This document shows positions 46,349 to 54,680 of a stretch of DNA of 64,000 bases, one piece after another (position 1 is the first letter of the stretch; each line of letters begins with the position of its first letter). Below the pieces are notes generated by a model, which was not told the DNA's origin, did not search any database, and was given only the letters and a program-made list of their open reading frames with translations. Location of the stretch: assembly GCA_017305455.1 (NCBI GenBank), contig JAFKKO010000113.1, positions 44,801-108,800 on the forward strand, written 5' to 3'. Both the position numbers and the translations under genes were made by a program. This DNA is from Hyphomicrobiales bacterium. GTDB taxonomy: Bacteria; Pseudomonadota; Alphaproteobacteria; Rhizobiales; Xanthobacteraceae.

Positions 46349-48667
46349 CTATAACGGTGACGTCCCGGCTTTTCTCTCATCCCTGCGTGCATTGATCAGA
46401 GCCCATAGCTTTGGTGGGGTAATCGGCAGGTCTCTCGGCTCGACGTCAAAATCTCTCAAGGCGTCGGCAATGGCGTTGCCGATGACCCCAGCAACCGGCG
46501 CAATGGCATCCTCTCCGGCCCCTTTAAAGCCTAGTGGATTGCGTGTCGTTCTCGTGAGATCGAGGGCAAACGCCCGGACGTTCCGGAAATCCGTTGCCGT
46601 TGGCATCAGATAATCGGCGAGCGAGCCTGTCATAAGCTGCGAGCGATCATCGTAGATCAGTTGCTCCAGAAATACGCCGCCGAGGCCCTGGATGATCGCG
46701 CCGATCTTCTGACCGTGAACGATCATCGGATTGACCATCCGGCCGACATCTTCCACGGCGACATAGTCGAGGACTTCGACATGGCCCGTGGCGATATCCA
46801 CCGCAACGTGAGCTGCATGGGTGCCATAGCCGAACGGTTTGTTCTTGGTACCAAATGTTCCTTCAGCCTCGATGGAGCCCCCAGCAACGTGAGCAATCTG
46901 GGCTAGCGACAATGTTCGCTCAACATCGCGGACAAAACCGTCCTCATAAGCGACACGATCCAGCGGGACGGCCCAAGTCTCGGCAGCAATGGCCCTGATC
47001 TTCGCAATCAAATGACCTGCCGCATCGGCGATGGCGTTCCCGCCCATGATGATCGAGCGCGAATGAAACGAGCCGAATCCTTCATCCAGGAAAGTTGTCG
47101 ACCCATGCAGGATATTGACCCGCTCCATCGAAATGCGGAGCTCATCCGCGCAGATCTGCGCAAGTGCGGTCTCGATGCCCTGCCCCAATGAGCAGGAGCC
47201 GACAAAAACCGTCACTTCGCCGTCCAAGTCGACGCAGATCTTGGCGTTTTCCTTCGGGCCAGCGCCACTACTGTCAACAAAGCAGGAAATGCCGACGCCA
47301 TGGTACCGGCCATCGATCTCCTTACCTCGGATCGCTTCCTTATCCTTCCAACCGATCGTTTCGGCACAATCGTTCAACAGACGGATGTAGTCTCCGAGAT
47401 CATAGGCCGCCGGCCCCTCATACGGAACGAGCTGGCCGATATCGAACGGGAGTTCGTCAGAACGAATGAGGTTGATCCGACGGAATGCCAATGGATCGAT
47501 GTTCAGTCGTTTCGCGACCATGTCAAACAGCCGCTCGCGAAAAAATGTCGACTCAAACCGGCCAGGCCCGCGATAACTGCCAGCCGGTGTTTTATTGGTG
47601 AGAGCAGCTGAGACCTCAAAAGACACATTCCGCACGCGATAGGGACCAGCTAGAAACTGAGCTGTTCTGGAGGCAAGGATTCCTCCCGTTGTCCCCATAT
47701 AGGCGCCAATATCAGCCGTGATGCTTCCGCGCAGCCCGAGAATTTCACCGCTCCGCTTGCAGGCAATCTCGACGTCGCAATACGTCTCCCGCGAGTGATT
47801 TGTCGCCATCATGTGCTCGCGACGATCCTCCTGCCACTTCACAGGGCGGCCAACGTGCCGGGCAGCAAACGGAATCAGAAAGTCTTCGGGATAGAATTCA
47901 CCACGAACACCGAACCCGCCACCAACATCGAGTTCGATCAGGTCAATGCTGGTCTTCGGCAGCCCAAGCAGCCCTGCAAGCACATTGCGGTTGAAGAAGG
48001 GTACTTTTGCAGCCCCCCATACCGTCAGGTGATTGGCCTGTCCGTCCCACTTTGCCAGTAGCCCGCGCATTTCCATTGGCATCGCCGTGTGGCGCTGGAT
48101 TGCGAAAGTCTCCTTCAGCACGCAATCCGCGGAAGCGAACGCCGTATCGACATCTCCTCTGGACGCACGGTATCTCGCGGCGATGTTCGTATTCGTAGAT
48201 TCGAAGAGCTTCGCACTTTGATCGGCGCCTGCAATATCGACTGACGGAACTGGCTCGATTTCCTCGATCTCGACCTGGACCAGTTCTGCGGCATCTTCGG
48301 CAATTGCCTGTGTCGCTGCCAGAACCACAGCCACGGGTTCGCCCACGTAGCGAACCTTCTCGTGCGCGATCACCGGTTGCCGAAACAGGTCTGCGCCCTC
48401 AATCGGCGCAATTCTGATTGGAATGACCCCGATCGGCTTTGGAATGTCGTTCGCAGTGATGACGGACACGACGCCATCCAGTGCCAGTGCTGCGCTGGGG
48501 TCGATCTGGCGAAGTTTCCCGTGCGCGATCTGGCTTCTGACAATCACAGCATGCAAACAATCAGGGAGGTGCATGTCATCGACGAAGCACCCATTCCCCC
48601 TCAGCAGCCGCTCATCCTCGACCCGCAAAATGGAGCGCCCGATGTAATTGTTGGGGAAGCCGCTCAT
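46349..48667 (-). CDS. Molybdenum hydroxylase large subunit (xanthine dehydrogenase/CoxL family)
   Basis: 772 aa molybdopterin-cytosine-dinucleotide subunit. N-terminal hammerhead domain (RSILRVEDERLLRGNGCFVD) and Mo-binding domain with GGGFGVRGE, then SYRGPGRFESTF at the active-site loop, and the final GAGEDAIAPV region with the catalytic Glu (KGAGEDA). The loop is of the SYRGPGR/AYRGAGR type, not AYxCSFR, so CO is not the substrate; hydroxylation of an N-heterocycle or aldehyde is expected. The start overlaps the [2Fe-2S] subunit stop (ATGA). Forms an enzyme with the two following-upstream subunits. Confidence 0.93.
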   Translation of the reverse strand: MSGFPNNYIGRSILRVEDERLLRGNGCFVDDMHLPDCLHAVIVRSQIAHGKLRQIDPSAALALDGVVSVITANDIPKPIGVIPIRIAPIEGADLFRQPVIAHEKVRYVGEPVAVVLAATQAIAEDAAELVQVEIEEIEPVPSVDIAGADQSAKLFESTNTNIAARYRASRGDVDTAFASADCVLKETFAIQRHTAMPMEMRGLLAKWDGQANHLTVWGAAKVPFFNRNVLAGLLGLPKTSIDLIELDVGGGFGVRGEFYPEDFLIPFAARHVGRPVKWQEDRREHMMATNHSRETYCDVEIACKRSGEILGLRGSITADIGAYMGTTGGILASRTAQFLAGPYRVRNVSFEVSAALTNKTPAGSYRGPGRFESTFFRERLFDMVAKRLNIDPLAFRRINLIRSDELPFDIGQLVPYEGPAAYDLGDYIRLLNDCAETIGWKDKEAIRGKEIDGRYHGVGISCFVDSSGAGPKENAKICVDLDGEVTVFVGSCSLGQGIETALAQICADELRISMERVNILHGSTTFLDEGFGSFHSRSIIMGGNAIADAAGHLIAKIRAIAAETWAVPLDRVAYEDGFVRDVERTLSLAQIAHVAGGSIEAEGTFGTKNKPFGYGTHAAHVAVDIATGHVEVLDYVAVEDVGRMVNPMIVHGQKIGAIIQGLGGVFLEQLIYDDRSQLMTGSLADYLMPTATDFRNVRAFALDLTRTTRNPLGFKGAGEDAIAPVAGVIGNAIADALRDFDVEPRDLPITPPKLWALINARRDERKAGTSPL

Positions 48668-49158
48668 CGGGATTTGGCCTTCGCAGGGTCAGCCAATGCA
48701 TTCCGGGCGGCAATAATAGCCTCCACAATCGGGAAATAACCCGTGCATCGGCAGAGATGCCCCGACAGCACCTCGAGGATGCGCTCATCGGACGCATCCG
48801 GTTCGCTCGTCAGCAGGGCATCAGCAGTCATCAAAATTCCAGGCGTACAGAAGCCGCACTGCAAACCGTGACTTTCACGGAAAGCGGACTGCAATGGTGA
48901 GAGCTCGCCATCCTGTGCCAGCCCTTCAATCGTTCGCACCTTCCAGCCCTGTGCTTGCACGGCCAGCATCAGACACGACCGAACCGCAGCGCCATTGACG
49001 CTCACGGTGCAGGCGCCGCAAACGCCATGCTCGCAGCCGACATGAGTTCCTGTCAGACCAAGATCATGGCGCAGGAAATCCGCCAGCGTGCGTCGCGGCT
49101 CGACCTGAGCCGTATACTGCTGATCGTTCACGGTAAGGGTTACTTCCACCATGCTCAT
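48664..49158 (-). CDS. Molybdenum hydroxylase [2Fe-2S] subunit
   Basis: 164 aa small subunit. Plant-type [2Fe-2S] motif GCEHGVCGACTV (C-x4-C-x2-C) plus a fourth Cys in SCLM, and the second cluster in the all-helical domain CGFCTPG ... CRCTGY. ATG 49158 has GGAGTGA in front and lies four bases after the FAD-subunit stop; the longer frame overlaps that gene. Passes electrons from the Mo site to FAD. Confidence 0.94.
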   Translation of the reverse strand: MSMVEVTLTVNDQQYTAQVEPRRTLADFLRHDLGLTGTHVGCEHGVCGACTVSVNGAAVRSCLMLAVQAQGWKVRTIEGLAQDGELSPLQSAFRESHGLQCGFCTPGILMTADALLTSEPDASDERILEVLSGHLCRCTGYFPIVEAIIAARNALADPAKAKSR

Positions 49159-49162
49159 ACCG

Positions 49163-50023
49163 TCACTCCGCGCGGGAAAGCGCCTGCTCGATGGCCCGGC
49201 CCAGAAGCGTGGAGAAAATAGCCCGTCGATATTCCGGCGGCGCGTGAGGATCATGCGGCGGGTCAATTTCCTCTCCCGCCAAAGCGAGCACCCGCCCAAG
49301 ATCATCGCCAATCGAGAGACCGTTCAATGCAGTTTCGGTCGTGGGCAGGCTCATTGCCGAGTCCGCTATGCCGAACCCTACAATTCGGGACGATGAAAAC
49401 TTCCCATCATCGATCTCGAAATGAAGACAAACGCCGGCAAGCGCGAAATCTCCCTGTCTGCGCGCAAATTCATTGAACGCCCACCGTCGCTTGGAGGTCC
49501 AAAGCGGCAAACGAACACTGATGATGATCTCATCCGCACCAAGATCAGTGGAAAGCAGGCCCTGGAAGAATCCGCGAGCCGGCACCGATCTCTGACCGTG
49601 AGGTCCGGCAATATCAACCATGCCATCCAATGCGAGAACGGTTGCCGGGCATTCCGCAGCGGGATCGCAATGCGCCAGACTTCCTCCGATCGTGCCACGA
49701 TTGCGGATTTGATAATGCGCCACGTGAGAAATCGCTTCACGCAGAAGCGGATGAGTGGCTGCAATACTTCGGCTTTCTAAAATATCGCACCACCGGACCA
49801 GAGCACCGATCTTCAGTTCAGAAGAGCTAAGCTCAATAGACTTCAATGCCTCAATACGTCCGATATCGATCAGGATCGAAGGCGTCAGAAGTCGATATGC
49901 CATCATCGGAATAAGGCTCTGCCCGCCGGCGAGGATCTTTCCATCGCCTTCGCTTTCGACAAGCAGCCTCACAGCGTCTTCGACGCTTTCTGCCTGCTGA
50001 TAGCCGACGACGGGCAGTTTCAA
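49163..50023 (-). CDS. Molybdenum hydroxylase FAD subunit
   Basis: 286 aa from TTG 50023, preferred because GGGAG lies six bases before it and the length then matches CoxM-type subunits; ATG 50074 has no ribosome site. FAD-binding motifs are AGGQSLIPMM and TIGGSLAHCDPAAE, followed by the C-terminal CO-dehydrogenase flavoprotein domain. Takes electrons from the [2Fe-2S] subunit and passes them on. 34 bases downstream of the VOC gene. Confidence 0.9.
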   Translation of the reverse strand: MKLPVVGYQQAESVEDAVRLLVESEGDGKILAGGQSLIPMMAYRLLTPSILIDIGRIEALKSIELSSSELKIGALVRWCDILESRSIAATHPLLREAISHVAHYQIRNRGTIGGSLAHCDPAAECPATVLALDGMVDIAGPHGQRSVPARGFFQGLLSTDLGADEIIISVRLPLWTSKRRWAFNEFARRQGDFALAGVCLHFEIDDGKFSSSRIVGFGIADSAMSLPTTETALNGLSIGDDLGRVLALAGEEIDPPHDPHAPPEYRRAIFSTLLGRAIEQALSRAE

Positions 50024-50057
50024 CGCTGGCTCCCAATCCGCATCCGCAAACCCATGA

Positions 50058-50453
50058 TCAAGACGAAAGAGCATCCGCTTTGAGGCCCGGTTGATACAGT
50101 TCAACCTTCAGACCATCGAGATCGGCAATGTAAATTGTCAGCCCGTAAGGGCCATCATGCAGATCCGTGAAGAAGCGCACACCGTCGCTCTTTAGGTGAT
50201 CGCGCATTGCCCTGACGTCATTCACCTCGAAGGCGATATGATCGATTTGCCTGTGATCTGGTTTGCGCCCAGCGACCAGGGCGATGCCCTGCTCAAATGC
50301 GGCAAAGGTCCGTCCATCCGCCAGCGGCTTGGCAGGGCGAACCACGAAGCCGAGTTTCTCGGTATAGAATTTCACAGACTTGTCGAGATCCTCGACCATG
50401 AAGAGAGCGTGTCCGTAGCTCAGCACGCGCGGCCTGTCTGCATTCGTCTCCAT
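50058..50453 (-). CDS. VOC-family (glyoxalase/dioxygenase-fold) protein
   Basis: 131 aa with two beta-alpha-beta-beta-beta units: GHALFMVEDLDKSVKFYTEK and QIDHIAFEVNDVRAMRDHLK, end GLTIYIADLDGLKVELYQP. A single metal site is suggested by His (GHALF), His (DHIAF) and Glu (VELY). Could be an extradiol-like dioxygenase, isomerase or glyoxalase acting after the hydroxylase. Lies between the ABC ATPase and hydroxylase genes in one operon. Confidence 0.85.
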   Translation of the reverse strand: METNADRPRVLSYGHALFMVEDLDKSVKFYTEKLGFVVRPAKPLADGRTFAAFEQGIALVAGRKPDHRQIDHIAFEVNDVRAMRDHLKSDGVRFFTDLHDGPYGLTIYIADLDGLKVELYQPGLKADALSS

Positions 50454-50480
50454 GACGCCTTTCCTAACTCAAAACAGATG

Positions 50481-51281
50481 CTAGTGAGCGACCAGCACGC
50501 CTTTAGCTTCGAACTCGTCTCGTATCTGCTTGACGTAAGCCTGAAACTCCCCGCTCTCATGGGACGTCCGCCAATTTCGCGGGCGCGCAAGTTCGACTTT
50601 CAAATCCAGGTCAATCCTGCCCGGACGCGGCGACATAACCAACACACGGTCGGCCAGAAACACGGCCTCTTCGATGCCATGCGTAATAAAGAGCACGGTG
50701 TTGTTCACTCGGAGCCACATACTCTGCAGATCCATGATCATCTGCTCGCGAGTGAGCGCATCGAGCGCGCCAAAAGGCTCATCCATCAACAACAGCCCCG
50801 GCTCCTGAATAAGTGCGCGGCAAATAGCCGCCCGCTGCCTCATGCCGCCGGAGAGCTCGGAAGGATACTTGTTCGCAAACTTGCCGAGACCGACCTGCTC
50901 AAGAAGCTCAAGCGCACGCGCCTTATAGGTCTCGACATTGAGCTTCTTGATCTCGATCGGAAGCAGCACGTTCTCCAGGATCGTGCGCCAGTAGAGCAAC
51001 AGGTCCGACTGGAAGACCACGCCGACTTTGGGGTGAGGCCGGTTGATCGGCTCGCCATCGATCAGGATCTGACCCGATGTTGGATCGATAAGTCCCGCCA
51101 ACAGGGACAATAGCGTACTCTTGCCGCACCCGCTCGGCCCAACCACCGCGACGAAGTTGCCCGGATCAAGTCGGATATCCACCTTCGTCAACGCGCAAAC
51201 ATCCTCATCCTCTCGCGTCTGATAGGACTTGGAAAGCTGAGTGACCTCAACCACAGCGCCGTTTTGGCTTGAATTCAACAT
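50481..51281 (-). CDS. ABC importer ATP-binding protein (TauB/SsuB type)
   Basis: 266 aa. Walker A GPSGCGKSTLLS, Q-loop FQSDLLLYW, signature LSGGMRQRAAICRAL, Walker B LLLMDEPFGALD, switch His ITHGIEEA. ATG 51281 is preferred over ATG 51305 because AGGAGG lies six bases before it. Energises import through the permease encoded upstream; the solute is bound by the protein at 58346. Q in MRQRAAI and the E/D pairs are all intact. Confidence 0.93.
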   Translation of the reverse strand: MLNSSQNGAVVEVTQLSKSYQTREDEDVCALTKVDIRLDPGNFVAVVGPSGCGKSTLLSLLAGLIDPTSGQILIDGEPINRPHPKVGVVFQSDLLLYWRTILENVLLPIEIKKLNVETYKARALELLEQVGLGKFANKYPSELSGGMRQRAAICRALIQEPGLLLMDEPFGALDALTREQMIMDLQSMWLRVNNTVLFITHGIEEAVFLADRVLVMSPRPGRIDLDLKVELARPRNWRTSHESGEFQAYVKQIRDEFEAKGVLVAH

Positions 51282-51304
51282 GGCAGGCCTCCTGGCGGGT
51301 TTCA

Positions 51305-52084
51305 TCAAAGAGCCGAGTCGCGCTTGTAGACAACGCGGCTCTCGATGAAATCGACGATATAGTAGAAGATCACACCCAGCCCGGAGATCGCGACAACTGT
51401 GGCAAAATTCAGGGTGGTGTCGAACTGCGCGTTCGCCTGAAGCTGCAGATAGCCGAGACCTCGCTCTGCGGCGACATATTCGCCAATGATCGAACCAATC
51501 ACGGCCAGCGACACAGCCACCTTGAATCCGCCGAAGATACTCGGCAAAGCGGCAGGCAATCTCACCTTACAGAAGGTCTGCCATTCGTTTGCTCCCATCG
51601 ATCTCACAAGACTGACGAGATTCTTGTCCAGTGCGTTAAGGCCTACCACTGTCGAAATCACAATCGGGAAAAGCGAGATCAGGAAGGCCAGCCAGATCTT
51701 GGGCGCCCACCCATAGCCCAGGTAAAGGACAAGCAGCGGCGCGAGCGAGACCTTCGGCACGGTCTGCAGAGCGACCAGTATGGGATATACGGCCCGTTCA
51801 AAGGTCCGCGAATAGAAGATCGCCAACGCCAGCGGTATTGCGATCAGAACCGCGAGACAAAACCCCGCAAGCACTTCAGCCGAAGTGACAATGGCATTCG
51901 ATCCGAGCAGATGGAAATCGCGATAAAATCTTGATGCGATGGAAATCGGGGTCGGAAGAACAAATTCCGACAGACCCGCCAAAGGGACGAGAACCTGCCA
52001 CAGCAACAGCAAGAAGCTTGCGAAGAGCAAGGCCGCATACTTCTCCAGCCACCTTCCAAATCCGCCCTTCTTGATGTGCGCCAT
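51305..52084 (-). CDS. ABC importer permease (SsuC/TauC type)
   Basis: 259 aa with six hydrophobic helices and the EAA-like loop AMGANEWQTFCKVRLPAALP. Inner-membrane channel of an uptake system for sulfonate/nitrate/hydroxymethylpyrimidine-like solutes. ATG 52084 is used; a GTG three bases before is also in frame. First gene of the transporter-hydroxylase unit, 25 bases downstream of operator A. Confidence 0.93.
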   Translation of the reverse strand: MAHIKKGGFGRWLEKYAALLFASFLLLLWQVLVPLAGLSEFVLPTPISIASRFYRDFHLLGSNAIVTSAEVLAGFCLAVLIAIPLALAIFYSRTFERAVYPILVALQTVPKVSLAPLLVLYLGYGWAPKIWLAFLISLFPIVISTVVGLNALDKNLVSLVRSMGANEWQTFCKVRLPAALPSIFGGFKVAVSLAVIGSIIGEYVAAERGLGYLQLQANAQFDTTLNFATVVAISGLGVIFYYIVDFIESRVVYKRDSAL

Positions 52085-52108
52085 CACGTCCCACTCAGCA
52101 ATTTAATT

Positions 52109-52129
52109 TGATCTCATCATGTGATCACA
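52109..52129. promoter_or_regulatory. Shared 21-bp operator, site A
   Basis: TGATCTCATCATGTGATCACA, ending 25 bases before the permease ATG. It matches sites B (58221-58241) and C (58304-58324) in the pattern TGATC-N7-GTGATCACA. Likely a binding site of the GntR regulator at 52716; this link is inference. Confidence 0.72.
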
Positions 52130-52227
52130 CTTGAAGGTTGTCAAGCGAATGTCACTTTTGCGACTCCCCAAATGCAAAGAGGCGACCGGTCACCGATCGC
52201 CTCCATATTGCTCAACTCTACTTTTCG

Positions 52228-52692
52228 TTAGGCGACCTCAAAAATCGCATCGACTTCGACGGGCACATTTCGCGGAAGCGAGTAGCAGCCCACCGCGGCG
52301 CGCGCATGCCTTCCGGCCTCTCCAAATACGGAAACCATGAGGTCGGATGCGCCATTCAGCACCTTCGGATGATCGCCAAACTCAGGCTCGGCATTCACAA
52401 AGCCGCCCAGACGCACCACGCCGACAACCTTGCCGAGATCGCCACCAAGGGCATGCTTGAGCTGCGACAAAATGTTTATCGCGCAAAGCCTGGCGGCGGC
52501 CTGAGCTTCCTCGACCGTGTACGTCGAACCGACCTTGCCCGTGTACTGGTCCTTTCCGCCTTCGCTCGGAACCTGTCCGGAGATGTAAATTTGATTCCCG
52601 GTCCGGCGTGCTGGAACATAGTTGGCTGAAGGCGCGACGACGTTGGGAAGCGCGATTCCCAACTTTGCAAGATTTTCTTCAGCGCTCGACAT
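52228..52692 (-). CDS. RidA/YjgF-family protein
   Basis: 154 aa. YVPARRTGNQIYISGQVPSE and the C-terminal FGEAGRHARAAVGCYSLPRN place it in the Rid family; the Arg of GRHARAAVG is the imine/carboxylate-binding residue. Rid proteins deaminate reactive enamine/imine intermediates or hydrolyse related amides in nitrogen-compound catabolism. It lies just after gntR (23-base gap) and before operator A. Longer than the 128-aa RidA, as in the Rid4-7 subgroups. Confidence 0.9.
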   Translation of the reverse strand: MSSAEENLAKLGIALPNVVAPSANYVPARRTGNQIYISGQVPSEGGKDQYTGKVGSTYTVEEAQAAARLCAINILSQLKHALGGDLGKVVGVVRLGGFVNAEPEFGDHPKVLNGASDLMVSVFGEAGRHARAAVGCYSLPRNVPVEVDAIFEVA

Positions 52693-52715
52693 TCCTTTTC
52701 CTTTCCGAGAGAGAG

Positions 52716-53459
52716 TTAGTGCGAAAATTCGAGCAGCGGAGCATTTGCAAAGAGTAATTCCGCGCCGTGTGTACTTTTTACAGTGATCAGTGCCTGCTTA
52801 GTGTTTCTGATATCCGTGATGATGGCGCGCTTGACACCGCCGGCGTTCGAAGCCTTGAGCTCCTGCAGAATGACGCGGTGCGCAGATGCATCCCATGGCA
52901 TCGAAGGAACCAACAGCGACATATACATTGTCGGACCGAACTGGAGCCAAAGCGACTCGATGAGAGGAAGCAGAACCTCCGACTTCGATGCCGCGTAAAG
53001 ATCAAAATGAAACTTCTGATTCAGGGACAAGCAATCAAGAATGTTTCGCTTGTTGATCGCCTGAATCAACGCCTTGTTGACTGCAGACAATTCCGAGATC
53101 AGCGCGGCGTTTGCATTCTTTACCGCCAATTCTGCAGCAGAGCCTTCCAACAACTCACGCACTGCAAACAGGTCTGAAAGCTTCTCGATGCTCAGCCGAG
53201 GCACCTTGACTGAGCCACTTTCCGTTTCTTCAAGGGCATTTGCGGCCACAAGCCGGCTCATCACCTCACGCACCGGCATCGGGCTGGTGCCAAGACTGGC
53301 CGCCACCTTTCGAAGGCTCATCACTTGTCCGGGCAAGAAGGCGCCCACCATCAACCCGCGCCGCATGTACTGAAGAACCTGTTCATGGACATGGCCTCGC
53401 TCCCGCTTGACCGGGCGCTTCTTTTCCTTGCTCTTCAATTTATCCGCACTTGTTGCCAT
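52716..53459 (-). CDS. GntR-family regulator (FCD type)
   Basis: 247 aa. N-terminal winged helix (VLQYMRRGLMVGAFLPGQVM, SLRKVAASLGTSPMPVREVM) and an all-helical FCD ligand domain (about 95-235; LFAVRELLEGSAAELAV). Basic N-terminal extension KLKSKEKKRPVKRERG. The only regulator gene in the catabolic block, so it is the likely reader of operators A-C. No copy of the operator precedes its own gene. Usually a repressor relieved by a pathway intermediate. Confidence 0.92.
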   Translation of the reverse strand: MATSADKLKSKEKKRPVKRERGHVHEQVLQYMRRGLMVGAFLPGQVMSLRKVAASLGTSPMPVREVMSRLVAANALEETESGSVKVPRLSIEKLSDLFAVRELLEGSAAELAVKNANAALISELSAVNKALIQAINKRNILDCLSLNQKFHFDLYAASKSEVLLPLIESLWLQFGPTMYMSLLVPSMPWDASAHRVILQELKASNAGGVKRAIITDIRNTKQALITVKSTHGAELLFANAPLLEFSH

Positions 53460-53535
53460 TTGAACGTCCTGGAAAATAATTCGGCTAAATCAGCGGACCG
53501 GTGAGTGCGTGAACAACGGGCAATAGACACAGCAG

Positions 53536-53733
53536 CTATTTTGACTCGCTCATGTCGATGCCCAACACCCCTGCCCGCCCCCAACTGTCCTTCGGAGTCT
53601 CGTGAATCACAACATGAAGATGGTCAGGCTTGCAAGCGGCCTCTTCGACCATGGCTTTCGTAATCGCTTTGACGAGATTTCGCTTCTGCTCGACAGAGCG
53701 CCCCTCCCACATTTCGACAACAACGAAAGGCAT
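53536..53733 (-). CDS. 4-oxalocrotonate tautomerase-family protein
   Basis: 65 aa from ATG 53733 with AAGGAG six bases before it; starts MPFVVVEMWEGRSVEQKRNL, leaving Pro as catalytic residue 1 after Met removal. Conserved Arg near residue 12 (GRSVEQK). Tautomerises enol/keto acids, as expected after ring cleavage or dehydration. The longer frame upstream has no homology. Lies between the DpaA-like gene and gntR. Confidence 0.9.
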   Translation of the reverse strand: MPFVVVEMWEGRSVEQKRNLVKAITKAMVEEAACKPDHLHVVIHETPKDSWGRAGVLGIDMSESK

Positions 53734-53780
53734 CTGCTTCTCCTTTTCGATAAATAGCGTTTTCCGATACTTGGCCGACG

Positions 53781-54680
53781 TCAGGAACCATTCGATCGGG
53801 CTTTCAGGATATCCTCGATTCTCCGGGAGATGCCGATCCACTGGCTTCTTCCGACCGTGACCGGTGCGCGCGAGCCCATCCCTCGCGCCCAGATCGTCTT
53901 CAGGCCGAGCGCTTTTGCACAGGCCTGATCAATGGAGCCGGGCGGAGCCGCAACATCGACCAGCAAGGCGTGCGTCGGCAGCGCCCGCAACTGTTTTTCC
54001 CCCACGATCTGCTTGGGCACGCTGCCAATGAGAATATCAGTCGAAGGGAGCACCTCTTCCAGCTCTTCCAGTGTGACGGAATTCGCGCCGGCAGCCTGGG
54101 CCGCAGCGCGCTGGACTGGGTTACGAGCAGCGACGGTGACACACGCCCCAAGGCTCACCAAAGTCCGCGCCAGAAGAGCGCCGATAGTCCCGTGGCCCAC
54201 CAGACATATACGGGACCGATGGATCGTGATGTCGGTGTTCTCAATAATCACCCTGAGAACACCTTCCACGATCGCCGGTCCCCTCAGGAGCATCAGATCG
54301 ACGTCCCACTCATATTCGTGGATCGATATCCCAAGCTCCTCGCAGATCGCCTTCAAATTCGGATCTGCCCAACCAAGAATGATATGCGCCGGACCGCGCA
54401 TTCCAGCCATCATCTCCCGAGTCGGAATGATCTTGCCGTCGAGCTTCGGAGCAAACAGCGCGCCTTCCGGCGTGATTCCCGGAATCGGGAAAAGTGCAAC
54501 ATCGGCCCCTCTCAGCGCGTCGGCAGCATCGGTCGCATGATAGGCGCCTTCGATCCCCGCTTCAGGCCAGGGGAATCCAAAACAACGAACCTTGGCGCCG
54601 GCGCGAACAGCGCATCGCGCAATTTCCCGCTCGCGATTGTCTCCGGCTACAACGGCAATAACCAAATCTTTCCAGTTCAT
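53781..54680 (-). CDS. Dipicolinate synthase subunit A-like NAD(P)-binding protein
   Basis: 299 aa from ATG 54680, whose TGA-overlapping ATGA joins it to the upstream gene. N-terminal domain MNWKDLVIAVVAGDNREREI, RCFGFP and a C-terminal Rossmann domain with CLVGHGTIGALLARTL (GxGxxG). This pattern is that of SpoVFA/DpaA and D-isomer dehydrogenases, yet the organism is not a sporeformer. A role as imine reductase, cyclic amino acid dehydrogenase or shell for an unknown substrate is conjecture. Sits between octopine-dehydrogenase-like and tautomerase genes. Confidence 0.75.
   Translation of the reverse strand: MNWKDLVIAVVAGDNREREIARCAVRAGAKVRCFGFPWPEAGIEGAYHATDAADALRGADVALFPIPGITPEGALFAPKLDGKIIPTREMMAGMRGPAHIILGWADPNLKAICEELGISIHEYEWDVDLMLLRGPAIVEGVLRVIIENTDITIHRSRICLVGHGTIGALLARTLVSLGACVTVAARNPVQRAAAQAAGANSVTLEELEEVLPSTDILIGSVPKQIVGEKQLRALPTHALLVDVAAPPGSIDQACAKALGLKTIWARGMGSRAPVTVGRSQWIGISRRIEDILKARSNGS

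Noticed and set aside
46349-50023. Naming the cluster as aerobic CO dehydrogenase (coxMSL)
   Set aside because: The large subunit lacks the AYxCSFR loop, and the neighbours are those of an organic catabolic pathway.
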